Assembly: GCF_003067705.1 (NCBI RefSeq)
Contig: NZ_QANL01000001.1
Location: 992,001 to 1,056,000 of the forward strand
DNA length: 64,000 bases
Direction: 5' to 3'
Source: Planctomonas deserti
GTDB taxonomy: Bacteria > Actinomycetota > Actinomycetes > Actinomycetales > Microbacteriaceae
The notes beneath the pieces were generated by a model that saw nothing but the letters and a program-made list of their open reading frames with translations, did not search any database and was not told the DNA's origin. This document shows, piece by piece, positions 17,356 to 26,095 of the stretch; positions within the stretch are counted from its first letter, which is position 1; the number at the start of each line of letters is the position of its first letter. The position numbers were made by a program, and so were the translations under genes.

Positions 17356-19047
17356 ATGCTGCGTACTCCGTCCGGCCCGCACGGCCGCGACCGCCTTCCC
17401 ACGGACGGCGCCCGCCGCCGCCTCGCCGCCGCCGGACTCGCCTTCGGCCTCATCGCCCTGCCCGGCCTGCTCACCGCTCCCGCCGCCATGGCCGACGAGA
17501 CCACCGCGACCGCCCCCTCCGAGGGAACGGCGGATGCCGCGGTGCACCCCGAGGGCGAGGGGATCGTGGCCGAGCCCGCGGAGCCCGTCGTCGAGGAGCC
17601 CGCGCCCGTCGCCGAGGAGCCCGCGCCCGTCGCGGAGGAGCCCGCGCCCGCGCCCGCGCCCGTGGCCGAGGAGCCCGCGCCCGTGACCGAGGCTCCCGCC
17701 GAGGAGCCCTCCGCTCCCGCCGAGCCCACGGACCCCGCGGCGCCCGTCGATCAGCCCGAGGTTCCCGCTGACGGCGAGGCTGCGCCCGAGGAGACCCCGG
17801 TCGACGCGCCGGCCGACCCCGCGGATCCCGCCGCCGAGGTGCCCGCGGGGGTCCTCACCGTCGCCGAGCCCACCCCGGGCTCGACCGTGGACCCCACGAC
17901 GCTGCTCTTCGCGGGCACGGGCGTGACCGCGCTGGACGTCATCACCATCACCTACGAGAACGAGGACGGCGAGACGGTCAACGCCACCTCACCCGCGCTG
18001 CCTGTGCTCGTGGGCGCCGACCTCACCTGGGCGACTCCGGCGAGCTTCAGCGAGGCCGCCGAGGAGGAGGTCGCCGTGACGGTGACCGAGACGAACGTCC
18101 TCACGGGTGAGACCGCGGGTGACCCGGTGACCCTGACCATCACGATCGGCGAGCCGTCCACGCCCGCATTCCCGTTCGCGGTCACGACGCCCGCCGAGGG
18201 TGACACGATCGACAGCTACACGCCCACCCTGGCGGGAACGGCCGGCCCGAGCGAGGTCGTCGTCGTGACGGTCACCGGCCCTCATGACGCTCAGCCGGTC
18301 ATCGCCGGCGGAGGTGTCGCATCCGACACCGGCGCCTTCACCACCGTGCTCGACCTCGGCAAGGTGAAGCAGGACGACGACGGCGAGACCGACGTCACCA
18401 TTCAGGTCACCCGCCTGGGCGCAGACGGCACGCTCGTCCCCGACAACCTCCGCAGCGTCGACGTGACGTTCGCACCGGACGACGCGCCGTTCGTTCCCAA
18501 CGCCCCGGCGATCCTGCTGATGCCGGACCGCATCACGGTGTCCGAGGCCACCGACCCGCTGAAGGGCGTGCGCGTCTCCGCTACGGGCTTCCGCCAGAAC
18601 GAGGACGTCGAGATCACCCTCGTCGACCCGAACGGCGCGACCATCCTGTTCGACGAGCAGGCGCTCGAGGTCCTGGGCGGCTCGGACGAGACCGGCACCT
18701 TCGAGGCGCCGCTGTTCCTGTTCGGGCAGCCCGCCCTCGGCGCGTACTCCGTGACCGTGACGGGCGTCGACTCCGACCTGGCGCTCACCGGCTCCTTCGA
18801 GCTGATCGCCGACCCGGTCGCCGCACCGACCGTGCCGAGCGCACCCTCCGTTCCCGCGGACACCGGCGTGACGCCGATCGACAACCCCGTCGACCACGAG
18901 GACACCGACGCGGACTACAGCGGAACCGACGAGCTGGCCTACACCGGCAGCTCGACCCTTCCGGTCACCGGCCTGGCGGCCGCGCTGCTGCTCGCCGGCG
19001 GAGCGCTCGTGCTTCTGCGCCGCCGCGTGGGGATCACCGCCCGCTAG
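17356..19047 (+). CDS. LAYTG-anchored surface protein with PAPV repeats and Ig-like domains
   Basis: A 563-residue secreted protein. An N-terminal signal peptide of about 45 residues ends near PAAMA. A low-complexity region (about 60-150) is built of EEPAPV repeats. Beta-sandwich, Ig-like repeats occupy about 165-480 (VLTVAEPTPGSTVDPTTLLF, FAVTTPAEGDTIDSYTPTL). The C-terminus carries two sorting-type motifs in a row (LAYTG, then LPVTG 6 residues later), a hydrophobic helix and an RRR tail, consistent with sortase anchoring. AGGAG 5 bases before ATG 17356 decides the start over an upstream in-frame ATG. The function is probably structural or adhesive (inference). A strong terminator follows. 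Confidence 0.8.
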   Translation: MLRTPSGPHGRDRLPTDGARRRLAAAGLAFGLIALPGLLTAPAAMADETTATAPSEGTADAAVHPEGEGIVAEPAEPVVEEPAPVAEEPAPVAEEPAPAPAPVAEEPAPVTEAPAEEPSAPAEPTDPAAPVDQPEVPADGEAAPEETPVDAPADPADPAAEVPAGVLTVAEPTPGSTVDPTTLLFAGTGVTALDVITITYENEDGETVNATSPALPVLVGADLTWATPASFSEAAEEEVAVTVTETNVLTGETAGDPVTLTITIGEPSTPAFPFAVTTPAEGDTIDSYTPTLAGTAGPSEVVVVTVTGPHDAQPVIAGGGVASDTGAFTTVLDLGKVKQDDDGETDVTIQVTRLGADGTLVPDNLRSVDVTFAPDDAPFVPNAPAILLMPDRITVSEATDPLKGVRVSATGFRQNEDVEITLVDPNGATILFDEQALEVLGGSDETGTFEAPLFLFGQPALGAYSVTVTGVDSDLALTGSFELIADPVAAPTVPSAPSVPADTGVTPIDNPVDHEDTDADYSGTDELAYTGSSTLPVTGLAAALLLAGGALVLLRRRVGITAR

Positions 19048-19068
19048 CGCCACCGCGCGACAACGTCT

Positions 19069-19111
19069 CGACAGGAAGGGTCGTCCCCGCAAGGGGGCGG
19101 CCCTTCTGTCG
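19069..19111 (+). terminator. Terminator after the LAYTG surface protein
   Basis: CGACAGGAAGGGTCGTCCCC and GGGGGCGGCCCTTCTGTCG form a stem of about 18 pairs with a GCAA tetraloop, 22 bases after the stop codon. Confidence 0.85.
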
Positions 19112-19226
19112 TGCGTCACTCATCCTGCTCGGCGGTGCTCGCCTGCCCTCGGCCGGGTGTCGCGTCCTGATCGGGTTGCTCGTGCGGCGGGGAATGGGGG
19201 TCCGGACGCACGCGTTGCCCATCGGG

Positions 19227-20373
19227 ATGACTTCGACGAACAGCACGCCCACCCCGTTCCCCTCCTCAGACAGCGCCCCGGCATCGCCCGCCGAACCCGC
19301 GGTCGCGGCGCCCGCCCTCGTGGTCGGCGCCACCGGCATCGGGGGGTCGGCGCTCGTCGAGCAGCTCGCGGCGGCCGGCACGCCCGTGATCGCGCTCTCC
19401 CGCCGTCCGGGTGCACAGCGGGATGGCGTGCGGTGGATCTCCGCCGACCTCCGATCCGCCGCCGACCTCTCCCGCGTGCTCGGCTCCGAGCGGCCGGGCC
19501 GGGTCTACTTCACGGCGTGGTCGAGACAGGCCACGGAGCAGGAGAACATCGCCGTGAACGGCGGCATGGTGCGCGACCTGCTCGCCGCGCTGTCGCACGC
19601 GCCGCTCGAGCACGTCGCGCTCGTGACCGGGCTGAAGCACTACCTGGGCCCGTTCGAGGCGTACGGGCAGGGCGCCATGCCGGACACGCCGTTCCACGAG
19701 GAGGAGGAGCGACTCGATGCGCCCAACTTCTACTACGCGCAGGAGGACGAGCTCTTCGCCGCCGCGCGGCGCCAGGGTTTCACCTGGTCCGTGCATCGCT
19801 CGCACACCGTGCTCGGGCACGCGGTCGGCAACCTCATGAACATGGGGCCTGACTCTCGCGGTATACGCGTCCCTCTGCCGTGAGCTCGGCCGCCCCTTCG
19901 TGTTCCCGGGCAGCCTCACGCAGTGGAACGGCCTCACCGACATGACCGACGCGACCATCCTGGCCGATCAGATGATCTGGGCGAGCACGCACGAGGCGGG
20001 GCACGACGAGGCCTTCAACGTGGTCAACGGTGACGTCTTCCGCTGGCGCTGGATGTGGGCGCGGCTCGCCGCGTATTTCGGCGTCGATCCGGTGGGCCCG
20101 ACCGAGACCCTGCAGCCGCTGGAGGAGCAGATGGCGGGCATGGAGGATGTGTGGGCGCGGATGGCCGCGGAGCACGGCCTCGCCGAGCCGGACCTGTCGC
20201 GGCTCGCGTCGTGGTGGCACACGGATGCCGACCTCGGCCGGGGCATGGAGGTCGTGACCGACATGAGCAAGAGCCGTCTCGCCGGGTTCACGACCTACCA
20301 CCGCACGGCCGACTCGTTCACCGGGCTGTTCGATCGCTTCCGCCGCGAGGGCCTCATTCCCGCGGCGAGCTGA
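19227..20373 (+). pseudogene. SDR oxidoreductase (PRISE/iridoid-synthase-like), interrupted by a 1-nt frameshift
   Basis: Two adjoining reading frames encode one protein. The first (19227-19883) has the Rossmann motif GATGIGGSALVEQL, a TAWSRQATEQENI segment and VTGLKHYLGPFE with a lysine. The second (from about 19850 to 20373) continues the C-terminal half (GSLTQWNGLTDMTDA, NVVNGDVFRWRWMW). Reading across with one base removed from GGGGCC at 19845-19850 restores MGLTLAVYASLCRELGRPFV and joins the halves, giving a protein of about 380 residues, normal for the family. Known relatives reduce enones. Either the gene is broken here or the base is a sequencing error. The ATG at 19227 is chosen because the conserved fold starts shortly after it, but the ribosome-binding site is weak. 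Confidence 0.85.
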
Positions 20374-20382
20374 GTCCTCCCC

Positions 20383-20467
20383 GTTCGCCATTCAGGCTGT
20401 GCTGCGACACGCCGCATCCGGACACCCCGGAATGCGGCGTGTCGCGTTTTCAGCCTGAATTGCGAAC
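20383..20467. repeat. Long inverted repeat at a convergent gene junction
   Basis: The left arm (from 20383, GTTCGCCATTCAGGCT, then GCGACACGCCGCATCCGG) pairs with the right arm (CCGGAATGCGGCGTGTCGC, then AGCCTGAATTGCGAAC, ending 20467). That is about 38 bases per arm with a short internal mismatch and an apex of a few bases. It lies between the converging SDR and AsnC genes and may act as a two-way terminator. Confidence 0.85.
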
Positions 20468-20541
20468 AGCAGAGGAGCACGGATCCCTGCGGCCGGGCGG
20501 GAACACCCGGAGGAACGGAACCTGCGGCCGGGCGGGCCGGC

Positions 20542-20979
20542 TCAGTCGTGGACGCGGTGGATGAGCCGGGACAGCACGATCGCGCTGCGGGTGTGGTCGA
20601 CGTTGGGCGCGACCCGGACCTTTTCGAGCGCGAGCTCCAGGCTGGGGATGTCGCGGGAGCGGATGCGGACGATGGCGTCCGCGCTGCCCGTCACCGTGCC
20701 CGCGTCCACGACCTCGGGCACGGCCGAGAGGATGCGGCGCAGCTCGTCGGGGGAGACGGTGCCGCGGCAGAACAGCTCGACGTACGCCTCGGTGCTGAGG
20801 CCCTCGACGGCGGGATCCACCTGGATCGTGAACCCGCGGATGACGCCGTCGGCCACCAGCCGGTCGACCCGGCGCTTGACGGCGCTCGCGCTGAGGCCGA
20901 TCGCCGTTCCGATCTCGCCGTAGCCGGCCCGGCCGTTCTCTCGCAGACGGTCGATGATGCGGTGGTCGAGGGTGTCCAT
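20542..20979 (-). CDS. Lrp/AsnC family regulator, probably of the arginine/ornithine genes
   Basis: A protein of about 145 residues. It has an N-terminal AsnC-type HTH (LDHRIIDRLRENGRAGYGEIGTAIGLSASAVKRRVDRLVADGVI) and a C-terminal RAM/AsnC ligand domain with the usual Gly-containing turn (AGTVTGSADAIVRI). It is divergent from the dimethylargininase-rocD operon, an arrangement that implies control of those genes by an amino acid effector. An in-frame ATG six codons upstream (20997) exists, but the conserved region starts directly after 20979. Confidence 0.85.
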   Translation of the reverse strand: MDTLDHRIIDRLRENGRAGYGEIGTAIGLSASAVKRRVDRLVADGVIRGFTIQVDPAVEGLSTEAYVELFCRGTVSPDELRRILSAVPEVVDAGTVTGSADAIVRIRSRDIPSLELALEKVRVAPNVDHTRSAIVLSRLIHRVHD

Positions 20980-21066
20980 CGGCACACGATACGACACATC
21001 GGTGCGCGCCCGCCGCCTAAGACGCCGGATTGTTGCGTCGTGTGGCGAGAAGTACCGGGACCGTGC

Positions 21067-21081
21067 GTGTCACACTGACAC
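21067..21081. promoter_or_regulatory. GTGTCA-CAC-TGACAC palindrome before ddaH
   Basis: A perfect 6-bp-arm inverted repeat 93 bases upstream of the dimethylargininase start and in the region shared with the divergent AsnC regulator. It is a candidate AsnC/Lrp-type operator. Confidence 0.5.
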
Positions 21082-21173
21082 TGGCGTCGACAGATCGGCA
21101 TCTCCCTGCCGAGTCCGCCTCCGTACCGGCGTCCGGATGACTGCAAAGCCACGCCGACCTGCGAAGGAGCCCC

Positions 21174-22028
21174 ATGTCGTCCATCCTGCTCGAGCCCAGC
21201 TCGGCCCCGACCGGTCGCGTCGCGACCACGAGGACCGTGCTCATGTGCCGGCCCGAACATTTCACGGTCAGCTACCGCATCAACCCGTGGATGCACCCGC
21301 ACGTCCCGACCGACACGGCGCTCGCCGTGCGGCAGTGGGAGGAGCTGTACCGCATCTACCGCGACCTCGGGTTCGAGGTGCACCTGGTCGACCCGATCCC
21401 CGGTCTGCCCGACATGGTCTACGCGGCCAATGGCGGGTTCGTGCTCGACAACATCGCCTACGGCGCGAGCTTCCAGTACGCGGAGCGTCAGCCGGAGGGA
21501 CCCGCATACATGGAGTGGTTCCGCGCGAACGGCTTCGACGTCGCGGAGCCGGCGAACGTGAACGAGGGCGAGGGGGACTTCCTGCTCGTCGGCGACGTGA
21601 TCCTCGCCGGCACCGGATTCCGCAGCGCCGGTGACAGCCACGGCGAGGTCGCCCGCCTGTTCGGCCGCGAGGTGCTGACCCTCACCCTCGTGGACCCGGC
21701 GTTCTACCACCTCGACACCGCCATCGCGGTGCTCGACCCGACGCCCGGCGCCGAGGACATCGCGTACCTGCCCAAGGCCTTCGACGCCGCGAGCCGCGCC
21801 GCCCTCGAGGCCCGCTTCCCGGACGCCATCCTGGTCAGCGACGAGGATGCGGCCGTGCTCGGCCTCAACTCCTTCAGCGACGGCGCGAACGTCGTCATCG
21901 CCTCACGGGCCACCGGCTTCGAGCGCCAGCTGCGTGAGCGCGGCTACAACCCCATCGGTGTCGACCTCTCCGAGCTGCTGCTCGGTGGGGGCGGCGTGAA
22001 GTGCTGCACCCTGGAGCTGCGACGATGA
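21174..22028 (+). CDS. ddaH: Dimethylargininase (N,N-dimethylarginine dimethylaminohydrolase family)
   Basis: A 284-residue guanidino-group hydrolase. Family enzymes hydrolyse methylated arginines, or arginine in some members, to citrulline and an amine. The visible catalytic residues are His156 in GDSHGEV and a C-terminal Cys (277 or 278) in VKCCTLE. Substrate-site segments include AANGGFVLDN and FRSAGDSH. The stop overlaps the next start as ATGA (22025-22028), so the pair is translationally coupled with ornithine aminotransferase. The couple suggests use of arginine-type compounds as nitrogen or carbon sources, and plain arginine as the substrate cannot be excluded. Confidence 0.85.
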   Translation: MSSILLEPSSAPTGRVATTRTVLMCRPEHFTVSYRINPWMHPHVPTDTALAVRQWEELYRIYRDLGFEVHLVDPIPGLPDMVYAANGGFVLDNIAYGASFQYAERQPEGPAYMEWFRANGFDVAEPANVNEGEGDFLLVGDVILAGTGFRSAGDSHGEVARLFGREVLTLTLVDPAFYHLDTAIAVLDPTPGAEDIAYLPKAFDAASRAALEARFPDAILVSDEDAAVLGLNSFSDGANVVIASRATGFERQLRERGYNPIGVDLSELLLGGGGVKCCTLELRR

Positions 22029-23251
22029 CGAACGAGACCGTTTCCCCCCAGTTGGGCGCGATCGCCCGCGAGGACGAGCACGTCGCCCACAACTACCACC
22101 CGCTTCCGGTGGTGGTGGAGTCGGGCGAGGGCGCCTGGGTCACCGACATCGAGGGTCGGCGCTACCTCGACTGCCTCGCGGCGTATTCCGCGGTCAACTT
22201 CGGGCACTCGCATCCGGAACTCGTGCGGGCGGCGACCGAGCAACTCGGCCGCATCACCCTGACCAGCCGCGCGTTCCACAACGATCAGCTCGGCCCGTTC
22301 GTCGAGGCCCTCGCCCGCCTCGCGGGCAAGGACATGGTCCTTCCCATGAACACGGGCGCGGAGGCCGTGGAGTCCGGCATCAAGGTGGCGCGGGCCTGGG
22401 GCTACCGGGTCAAGGGCGTCGCGCCCGACCGGGCCAACATCATCGTGGCCGACGGCAACTTCCATGGCCGCACCATCACGATCGTCAGCTTCAGTGACGA
22501 CGCGGACGCGCGGGCCGACTTCGGTCCATTCACGCCGGGCTTCCGCTCCGTGCCCTACGGTGACGCCGCGGCACTCGAGGCCGCGATCGACGAGAACACC
22601 GTCGCCGTGCTGCTCGAGCCCATCCAGGGCGAGGCGGGCATCCTCGTGCCGCCGTCGGACTACCTGCCCGCGGTGCGCGAGATCACCGAGCGGCACCGCG
22701 TGCTGTTCATCGCGGACGAGATCCAGTCCGGACTCGGCCGCACCGGTGCCACCTTCCAGTGCGACAACGCCGGCGTCGTGCCCGACCTGTACCTGCTGGG
22801 CAAGGCGCTCGGCGGCGGCATCGTGCCGGTCTCCGCCGTGGTCGGCAACCGTGACGTGCTCGGCGTGCTCCAGCCCGGGCAGCACGGGTCCACCTTCGGC
22901 GGCAACCCGCTCGCCGCCGCAGTCGGCTCCGCCGTCGTCGGGATGCTCGCGACGGGCGAGTACCAGGCGCGCGCCCGGATGCTCGGCGAGCGGCTGCACG
23001 CATCTCTGCGCCGACTGGTCGGCCAGGGCGTCGTGGGCCTGCGCGGCGTCGGCCTGTGGGCCGGCATCGACATCGACCCGACGCTCGCCACCGGCCGCAC
23101 CGTCTGCGAGATGCTGCTCGCGCGCGGCGTGCTCGCGAAGGACACGCACGGCGCGACGATCCGCCTCGCCCCGCCGATCGTGGTGTCCGAGGAGGACCTG
23201 GACTGGGCGGTGCAACAGCTCGCGGACGTGCTCGCGGAGCTCCGCGGCTGA
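22025..23251 (+). CDS. rocD: Ornithine--oxo-acid aminotransferase
   Basis: A 408-residue class III PLP aminotransferase that converts ornithine and 2-oxoglutarate into glutamate semialdehyde (P5C) and glutamate. It shows [15 protein letters not shown] near residue 115, [11 protein letters not shown] before the cofactor lysine (about Lys260 in LLGKALGGG), and the [12 protein letters not shown] segment. The product P5C is also the intermediate of PutA, encoded in this window, so the two pathways meet. The start at ATG 22025 overlaps the ddaH stop by four bases. A longer in-frame GTG at 22001 lies inside ddaH. A terminator follows. Confidence 0.93.
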   Translation: MTNETVSPQLGAIAREDEHVAHNYHPLPVVVESGEGAWVTDIEGRRYLDCLAAYSAVNFGHSHPELVRAATEQLGRITLTSRAFHNDQLGPFVEALARLAGKDMVLPMNTGAEAVESGIKVARAWGYRVKGVAPDRANIIVADGNFHGRTITIVSFSDDADARADFGPFTPGFRSVPYGDAAALEAAIDENTVAVLLEPIQGEAGILVPPSDYLPAVREITERHRVLFIADEIQSGLGRTGATFQCDNAGVVPDLYLLGKALGGGIVPVSAVVGNRDVLGVLQPGQHGSTFGGNPLAAAVGSAVVGMLATGEYQARARMLGERLHASLRRLVGQGVVGLRGVGLWAGIDIDPTLATGRTVCEMLLARGVLAKDTHGATIRLAPPIVVSEEDLDWAVQQLADVLAELRG

Positions 23252-23279
23252 CGGCTTCTTCCCCGTTCCCTGAGCAGCT

Positions 23280-23314
23280 GAAAGGGGCGCCCGCCGAGCG
23301 CGGGTGCCCCTTTC
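23280..23314 (+). terminator. Terminator after rocD
   Basis: GAAAGGGGCGCCCGC and GCGGGTGCCCCTTTC form a 15-bp stem with one mismatch and a 5-base loop. It also faces the converging membrane protein gene. Confidence 0.85.
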
Positions 23315-23371
23315 GAGCTCGGAGGACCGATCGTGCTCGTCGAGAATTGCGGCCCTCTGCGCCAGGCCGCC

Positions 23372-23758
23372 CTAGCCGCCGAAGAAGGCGAGCGGAGCAT
23401 CTCCGAACCACAGAGCGGGCAACGGAAGGATGAGCATCGCGATCGCGCCCAGCACGCTCCATGCGACGGAACTCGGGAGGTGCCGCTCGTACCCGCGGCG
23501 AGCGAGCACGGCGTACCTCAGGGCGATGACGGCGAAAGCGGTCGTCAGGAGCAGCATGAGGAAGAAGACGGGGTACAGGTACAGCAGTTCGGGTAGCCCC
23601 AGGTAGGCCGGCCCCCACATCGCTCCCCAGGTCACACAGAACATCACGAGGGACGCGACGGTCATCTCGGCCGCCTGACGGCCGTGATCACGAGCGAGAT
23701 CGAGGCGGCCCTGGCCACCCGACTCGGGCTTCGTCTTCGGAGCCCTGGTAATTGTCAT
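23372..23758 (-). CDS. Small membrane protein, unknown function
   Basis: A 128-residue protein with three predicted membrane helices (MTVASLVMFCVTWGAMWG, the LYPVFFLMLLLTTAFAVIAL stretch, and AWSVLGAIAMLILPLPALWF) and a basic N-terminal tail. This resembles 2TM/3TM actinobacterial proteins of unknown function. ATG 23758 is chosen because the helices start about 35 residues after it. TACTCT six bases before the ATG fits a leaderless start. A longer frame to 23860 has no membrane-protein character. The gene converges on rocD and is flanked upstream by about 236 bases in which I see no gene. Confidence 0.55.
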   Translation of the reverse strand: MTITRAPKTKPESGGQGRLDLARDHGRQAAEMTVASLVMFCVTWGAMWGPAYLGLPELLYLYPVFFLMLLLTTAFAVIALRYAVLARRGYERHLPSSVAWSVLGAIAMLILPLPALWFGDAPLAFFGG

Positions 23759-23994
23759 GGCGAGAGAGTAGTGGAGAGCCGTCGCCGGCCGACCCCGCAG
23801 ATACCCGAAGTCGCTGCATTGGGGCGCGGGGATCGCAGTACCTGGGGCGTCGGGAAGCACGCACCCTCATGGGAGCGACCTTCGACGCTCCGCATCCGAG
23901 AGCCAGGGTCAACGGGCCGTCCGAAAGCCGGAGCGGCCGCCGAGTACGCCGAATGGTCCTGTCCCCCCACCCCGCGCACGCGCGACAAGCTCAT

Positions 23995-24528
23995 TCAGCC
24001 AGCGGCTGCGTACCTGTCGAGCCAGTCGCAGATGCCCGCTAGGTTGCGGCTGTGCGACGTGTTCGCCAGCTCCGTAATCGTGGTGTGACCGTTCGGCTTC
24101 TCGATCATCTCGACCACAAGAGTTGAGACGTAGACGGTGCCCGGAGGGACCGCTGGCCCACGAAAGATGCTCCGAAGCTTCTGCACGTGGATTGTGCGCA
24201 CCGATCCGTCGTCCAGCACCTTCCTAGCGCGATCGACGACCGGTCCCTCTCTGCGGCTGGTCAACACGAGGACTTCGCCGCTTTCAGGATCGCGGACGGT
24301 GTAAGTGCCTCGACTACGGAAGTGCGAGGTGTGGTCAGCGTCATCGAAAACCTGGAAAGACACCGTCGACTCGCCATGACCCGGGTAGGTGCCACTGTCG
24401 CACTCCTCCACCTGGTCGAATTGCGTGACTACGACGTGCCACTCAGGGGCGGCAGCTGCGGCTGCACCTGTGAGTGCTAAGACCGCGGCGGCTGCAAGGG
24501 GGAAGGTAGCCAAAGCTCGGGACAACAT
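23995..24528 (-). CDS. Secreted protein, unknown function
   Basis: A 177-residue protein with a clear signal peptide (about 27 residues, Ala-rich end AAAAAAPEW). The mature beta-rich domain resembles exported actinobacterial proteins with an allene-oxide-cyclase or YceI-like strand pattern, but I cannot name the family. It contains two cysteines (about residues 42 and 168) that may pair. GGAG 8 bases before ATG 24528 supports this start over an in-frame ATG four codons upstream. No partner genes are apparent. Base composition is lower in GC than that of the flanking genes. Confidence 0.55.
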   Translation of the reverse strand: MLSRALATFPLAAAAVLALTGAAAAAAPEWHVVVTQFDQVEECDSGTYPGHGESTVSFQVFDDADHTSHFRSRGTYTVRDPESGEVLVLTSRREGPVVDRARKVLDDGSVRTIHVQKLRSIFRGPAVPPGTVYVSTLVVEMIEKPNGHTTITELANTSHSRNLAGICDWLDRYAAAG

Positions 24529-24958
24529 AGGTGGCTCCATCCGGCCGATTTGCACTGTCACTACCGCGATACGTGAACCGCCTACGTGAGCTTTGTTCAT
24601 TACCGACGGTGATGAGGATCAGAGTGCTGCTGCTTCCCGGATTCGTCTACGTAGGAACCTGGAAGACCGGTGGTGGACGCCCTGTTTTCGGTACCGCCCA
24701 GTACCGGCCTCGTCACCGGGTCCGCATCCGATGAGCAGGCTTCGCTACCGCCACCCGTTGTGGCCCGGCTGGCGTCGGGTTCGAGTGCTCGCTCCCTACG
24801 GTCCCTGAGCCTGTCGAAGGGACGCTCCCCGGGCAGAATGCGTGCCTTCGACGAGCTCAGCGACCGTTTCCGTTGCGTCGATCCACCGTCGGCTCAGCGA
24901 CGGAGGCGCGGGAGTAGCGTCGGACGCGGTCCACGACCCATCCAACGGAGGAGAACCC
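24529..24958. other. 430-base divergent intergenic region with one REP pair
   Basis: It lies between the secreted protein and the aldo/keto reductase. A forward REP-like core at 24799-24821 and its reverse partner at 24845-24866 form an inverted pair, the only pair in this window that sits in a divergent junction. I see no coding potential in the remainder. Confidence 0.6.
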
Positions 24959-25990
24959 ATGGAATACCGCAATCTCGGACGAAGCGGCGCCGTCGTTTCG
25001 GCCCAGTGCCTCGGCACGATGACGTTCGGCGCGGAGGCCGACGAGGAGACCTCCGGCGAGATCATGACCGCGTTCGTCGAGGGCGGCGGCACGTTCTTCG
25101 ACACGGCGGACGTCTACAGCACCGGGATCTCGGAGGAGATCATCGGCCGCTGGCTCGCCGACCACCCGACGGAGGCCGCGCAGGTCGTCCTCGCCACGAA
25201 GGGCCGCTTCCCGATGGGCTCCGGCCCGAACGACGTCGGAATCTCCCGCCGCCACCTGCGAACCGCCCTCGATGCGTCGCTCACGCGGCTCGGCGTCGAC
25301 CACATCGACCTGTACCAGATGCACGCGTGGGACGCTCTGACCCCCATCGAGGAGACCCTGCGCTTCCTCGACGACGCGGTGTCCGCCGGAAAGATCGGCT
25401 ACTACGGCTTCTCGAACTTCCTCGGCTGGCAGCTGACGAAGGCCGTGCACGTGGCGAAGGCCCACGGCTGGGAGCTTCCGGTCACGCTGCAGCCGCAGTA
25501 CAACCTGCTGGTCCGCGACATCGAGCACGAGGTCGTGCCGGCCTCGCTCGACGCGGGCATCGGCCTGCTGCCGTGGTCCCCGCTGGCGGGTGGCTGGCTG
25601 AGCGGCAAGTACGAGCGCGACGTAGCCCCGACCGGCGCCACCCGCCTCGGCGAGGACCCGAAGCGCGGCATGGAGGCGTGGGAGGCGCGCAACGCGGACG
25701 AGCGCACCTGGCGCGTCGTGGACGCGGTCAAGGAGATCGCGGAGGCGCATGGCGCATCCTCGTCGCAGGTCTCGCTGGCCTGGCTCGGCGCGCAGCCGGC
25801 CGTGACCAGCGTCATCCTCGGCGCCCGCACGGTGAAGCAGCTGCAGGACAACACGGGCGCCGTCGACCTCGGCCTCTCCGCCGAGGAGCTGCAGCGCCTG
25901 ACCGACGCGTCGGCGCCGCGCATCGACGACTACCCGTACGGCACGGCGGGCGTCGCCCAGCGTCACCGCAAGGTCGAGGGCGGCCGCTAA
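24959..25990 (+). CDS. Aldo/keto reductase
   Basis: A 343-residue NADPH-type (beta/alpha)8 reductase. The catalytic tetrad is visible: Asp and Tyr in FFDTADVYSTG, Lys in LATKGRF and His in LYQMHAWD. GFSNFLGWQL and the cofactor-end LGARTVKQLQDN pattern match the YajO/AKR11-like bacterial group that reduces aldehydes. GGAGGAG lies 5 bases before ATG 24959, which rules out the longer in-frame start 39 codons upstream. It is monocistronic. A long inverted repeat follows the stop codon and separates it from lldD on the other strand. Confidence 0.9.
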   Translation: MEYRNLGRSGAVVSAQCLGTMTFGAEADEETSGEIMTAFVEGGGTFFDTADVYSTGISEEIIGRWLADHPTEAAQVVLATKGRFPMGSGPNDVGISRRHLRTALDASLTRLGVDHIDLYQMHAWDALTPIEETLRFLDDAVSAGKIGYYGFSNFLGWQLTKAVHVAKAHGWELPVTLQPQYNLLVRDIEHEVVPASLDAGIGLLPWSPLAGGWLSGKYERDVAPTGATRLGEDPKRGMEAWEARNADERTWRVVDAVKEIAEAHGASSSQVSLAWLGAQPAVTSVILGARTVKQLQDNTGAVDLGLSAEELQRLTDASAPRIDDYPYGTAGVAQRHRKVEGGR

Positions 25991-25996
25991 CCGCTG

Positions 25997-26079
25997 CCCC
26001 CACACACGCTGAGGTGCCGAATTCGGTCCTTCCCGAAGGGGAGAAGGGACCGAAGTCGGCACCTCAGCGGTTTGTGGGG
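25997..26079. repeat. Long inverted repeat at the AKR/lldD convergent junction
   Basis: Arms of about 34 bases pair around a GAAGG apex. The core is GCTGAGGTGCCGAATTCGG on the left and CCGAAGTCGGCACCTCAGC on the right, extended outward by CCCCACA / TTTGTGGGG. It shares its core with the inverted repeat at 33852-33917. Confidence 0.85.
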
Positions 26080-26095
26080 CTGCGTGCGCGCGGGG

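Noticed and set aside
22001-22024. GTG start for rocD inside ddaH
   Set aside because: ATG 22025 with an ATGA overlap matches the usual start of the enzyme.
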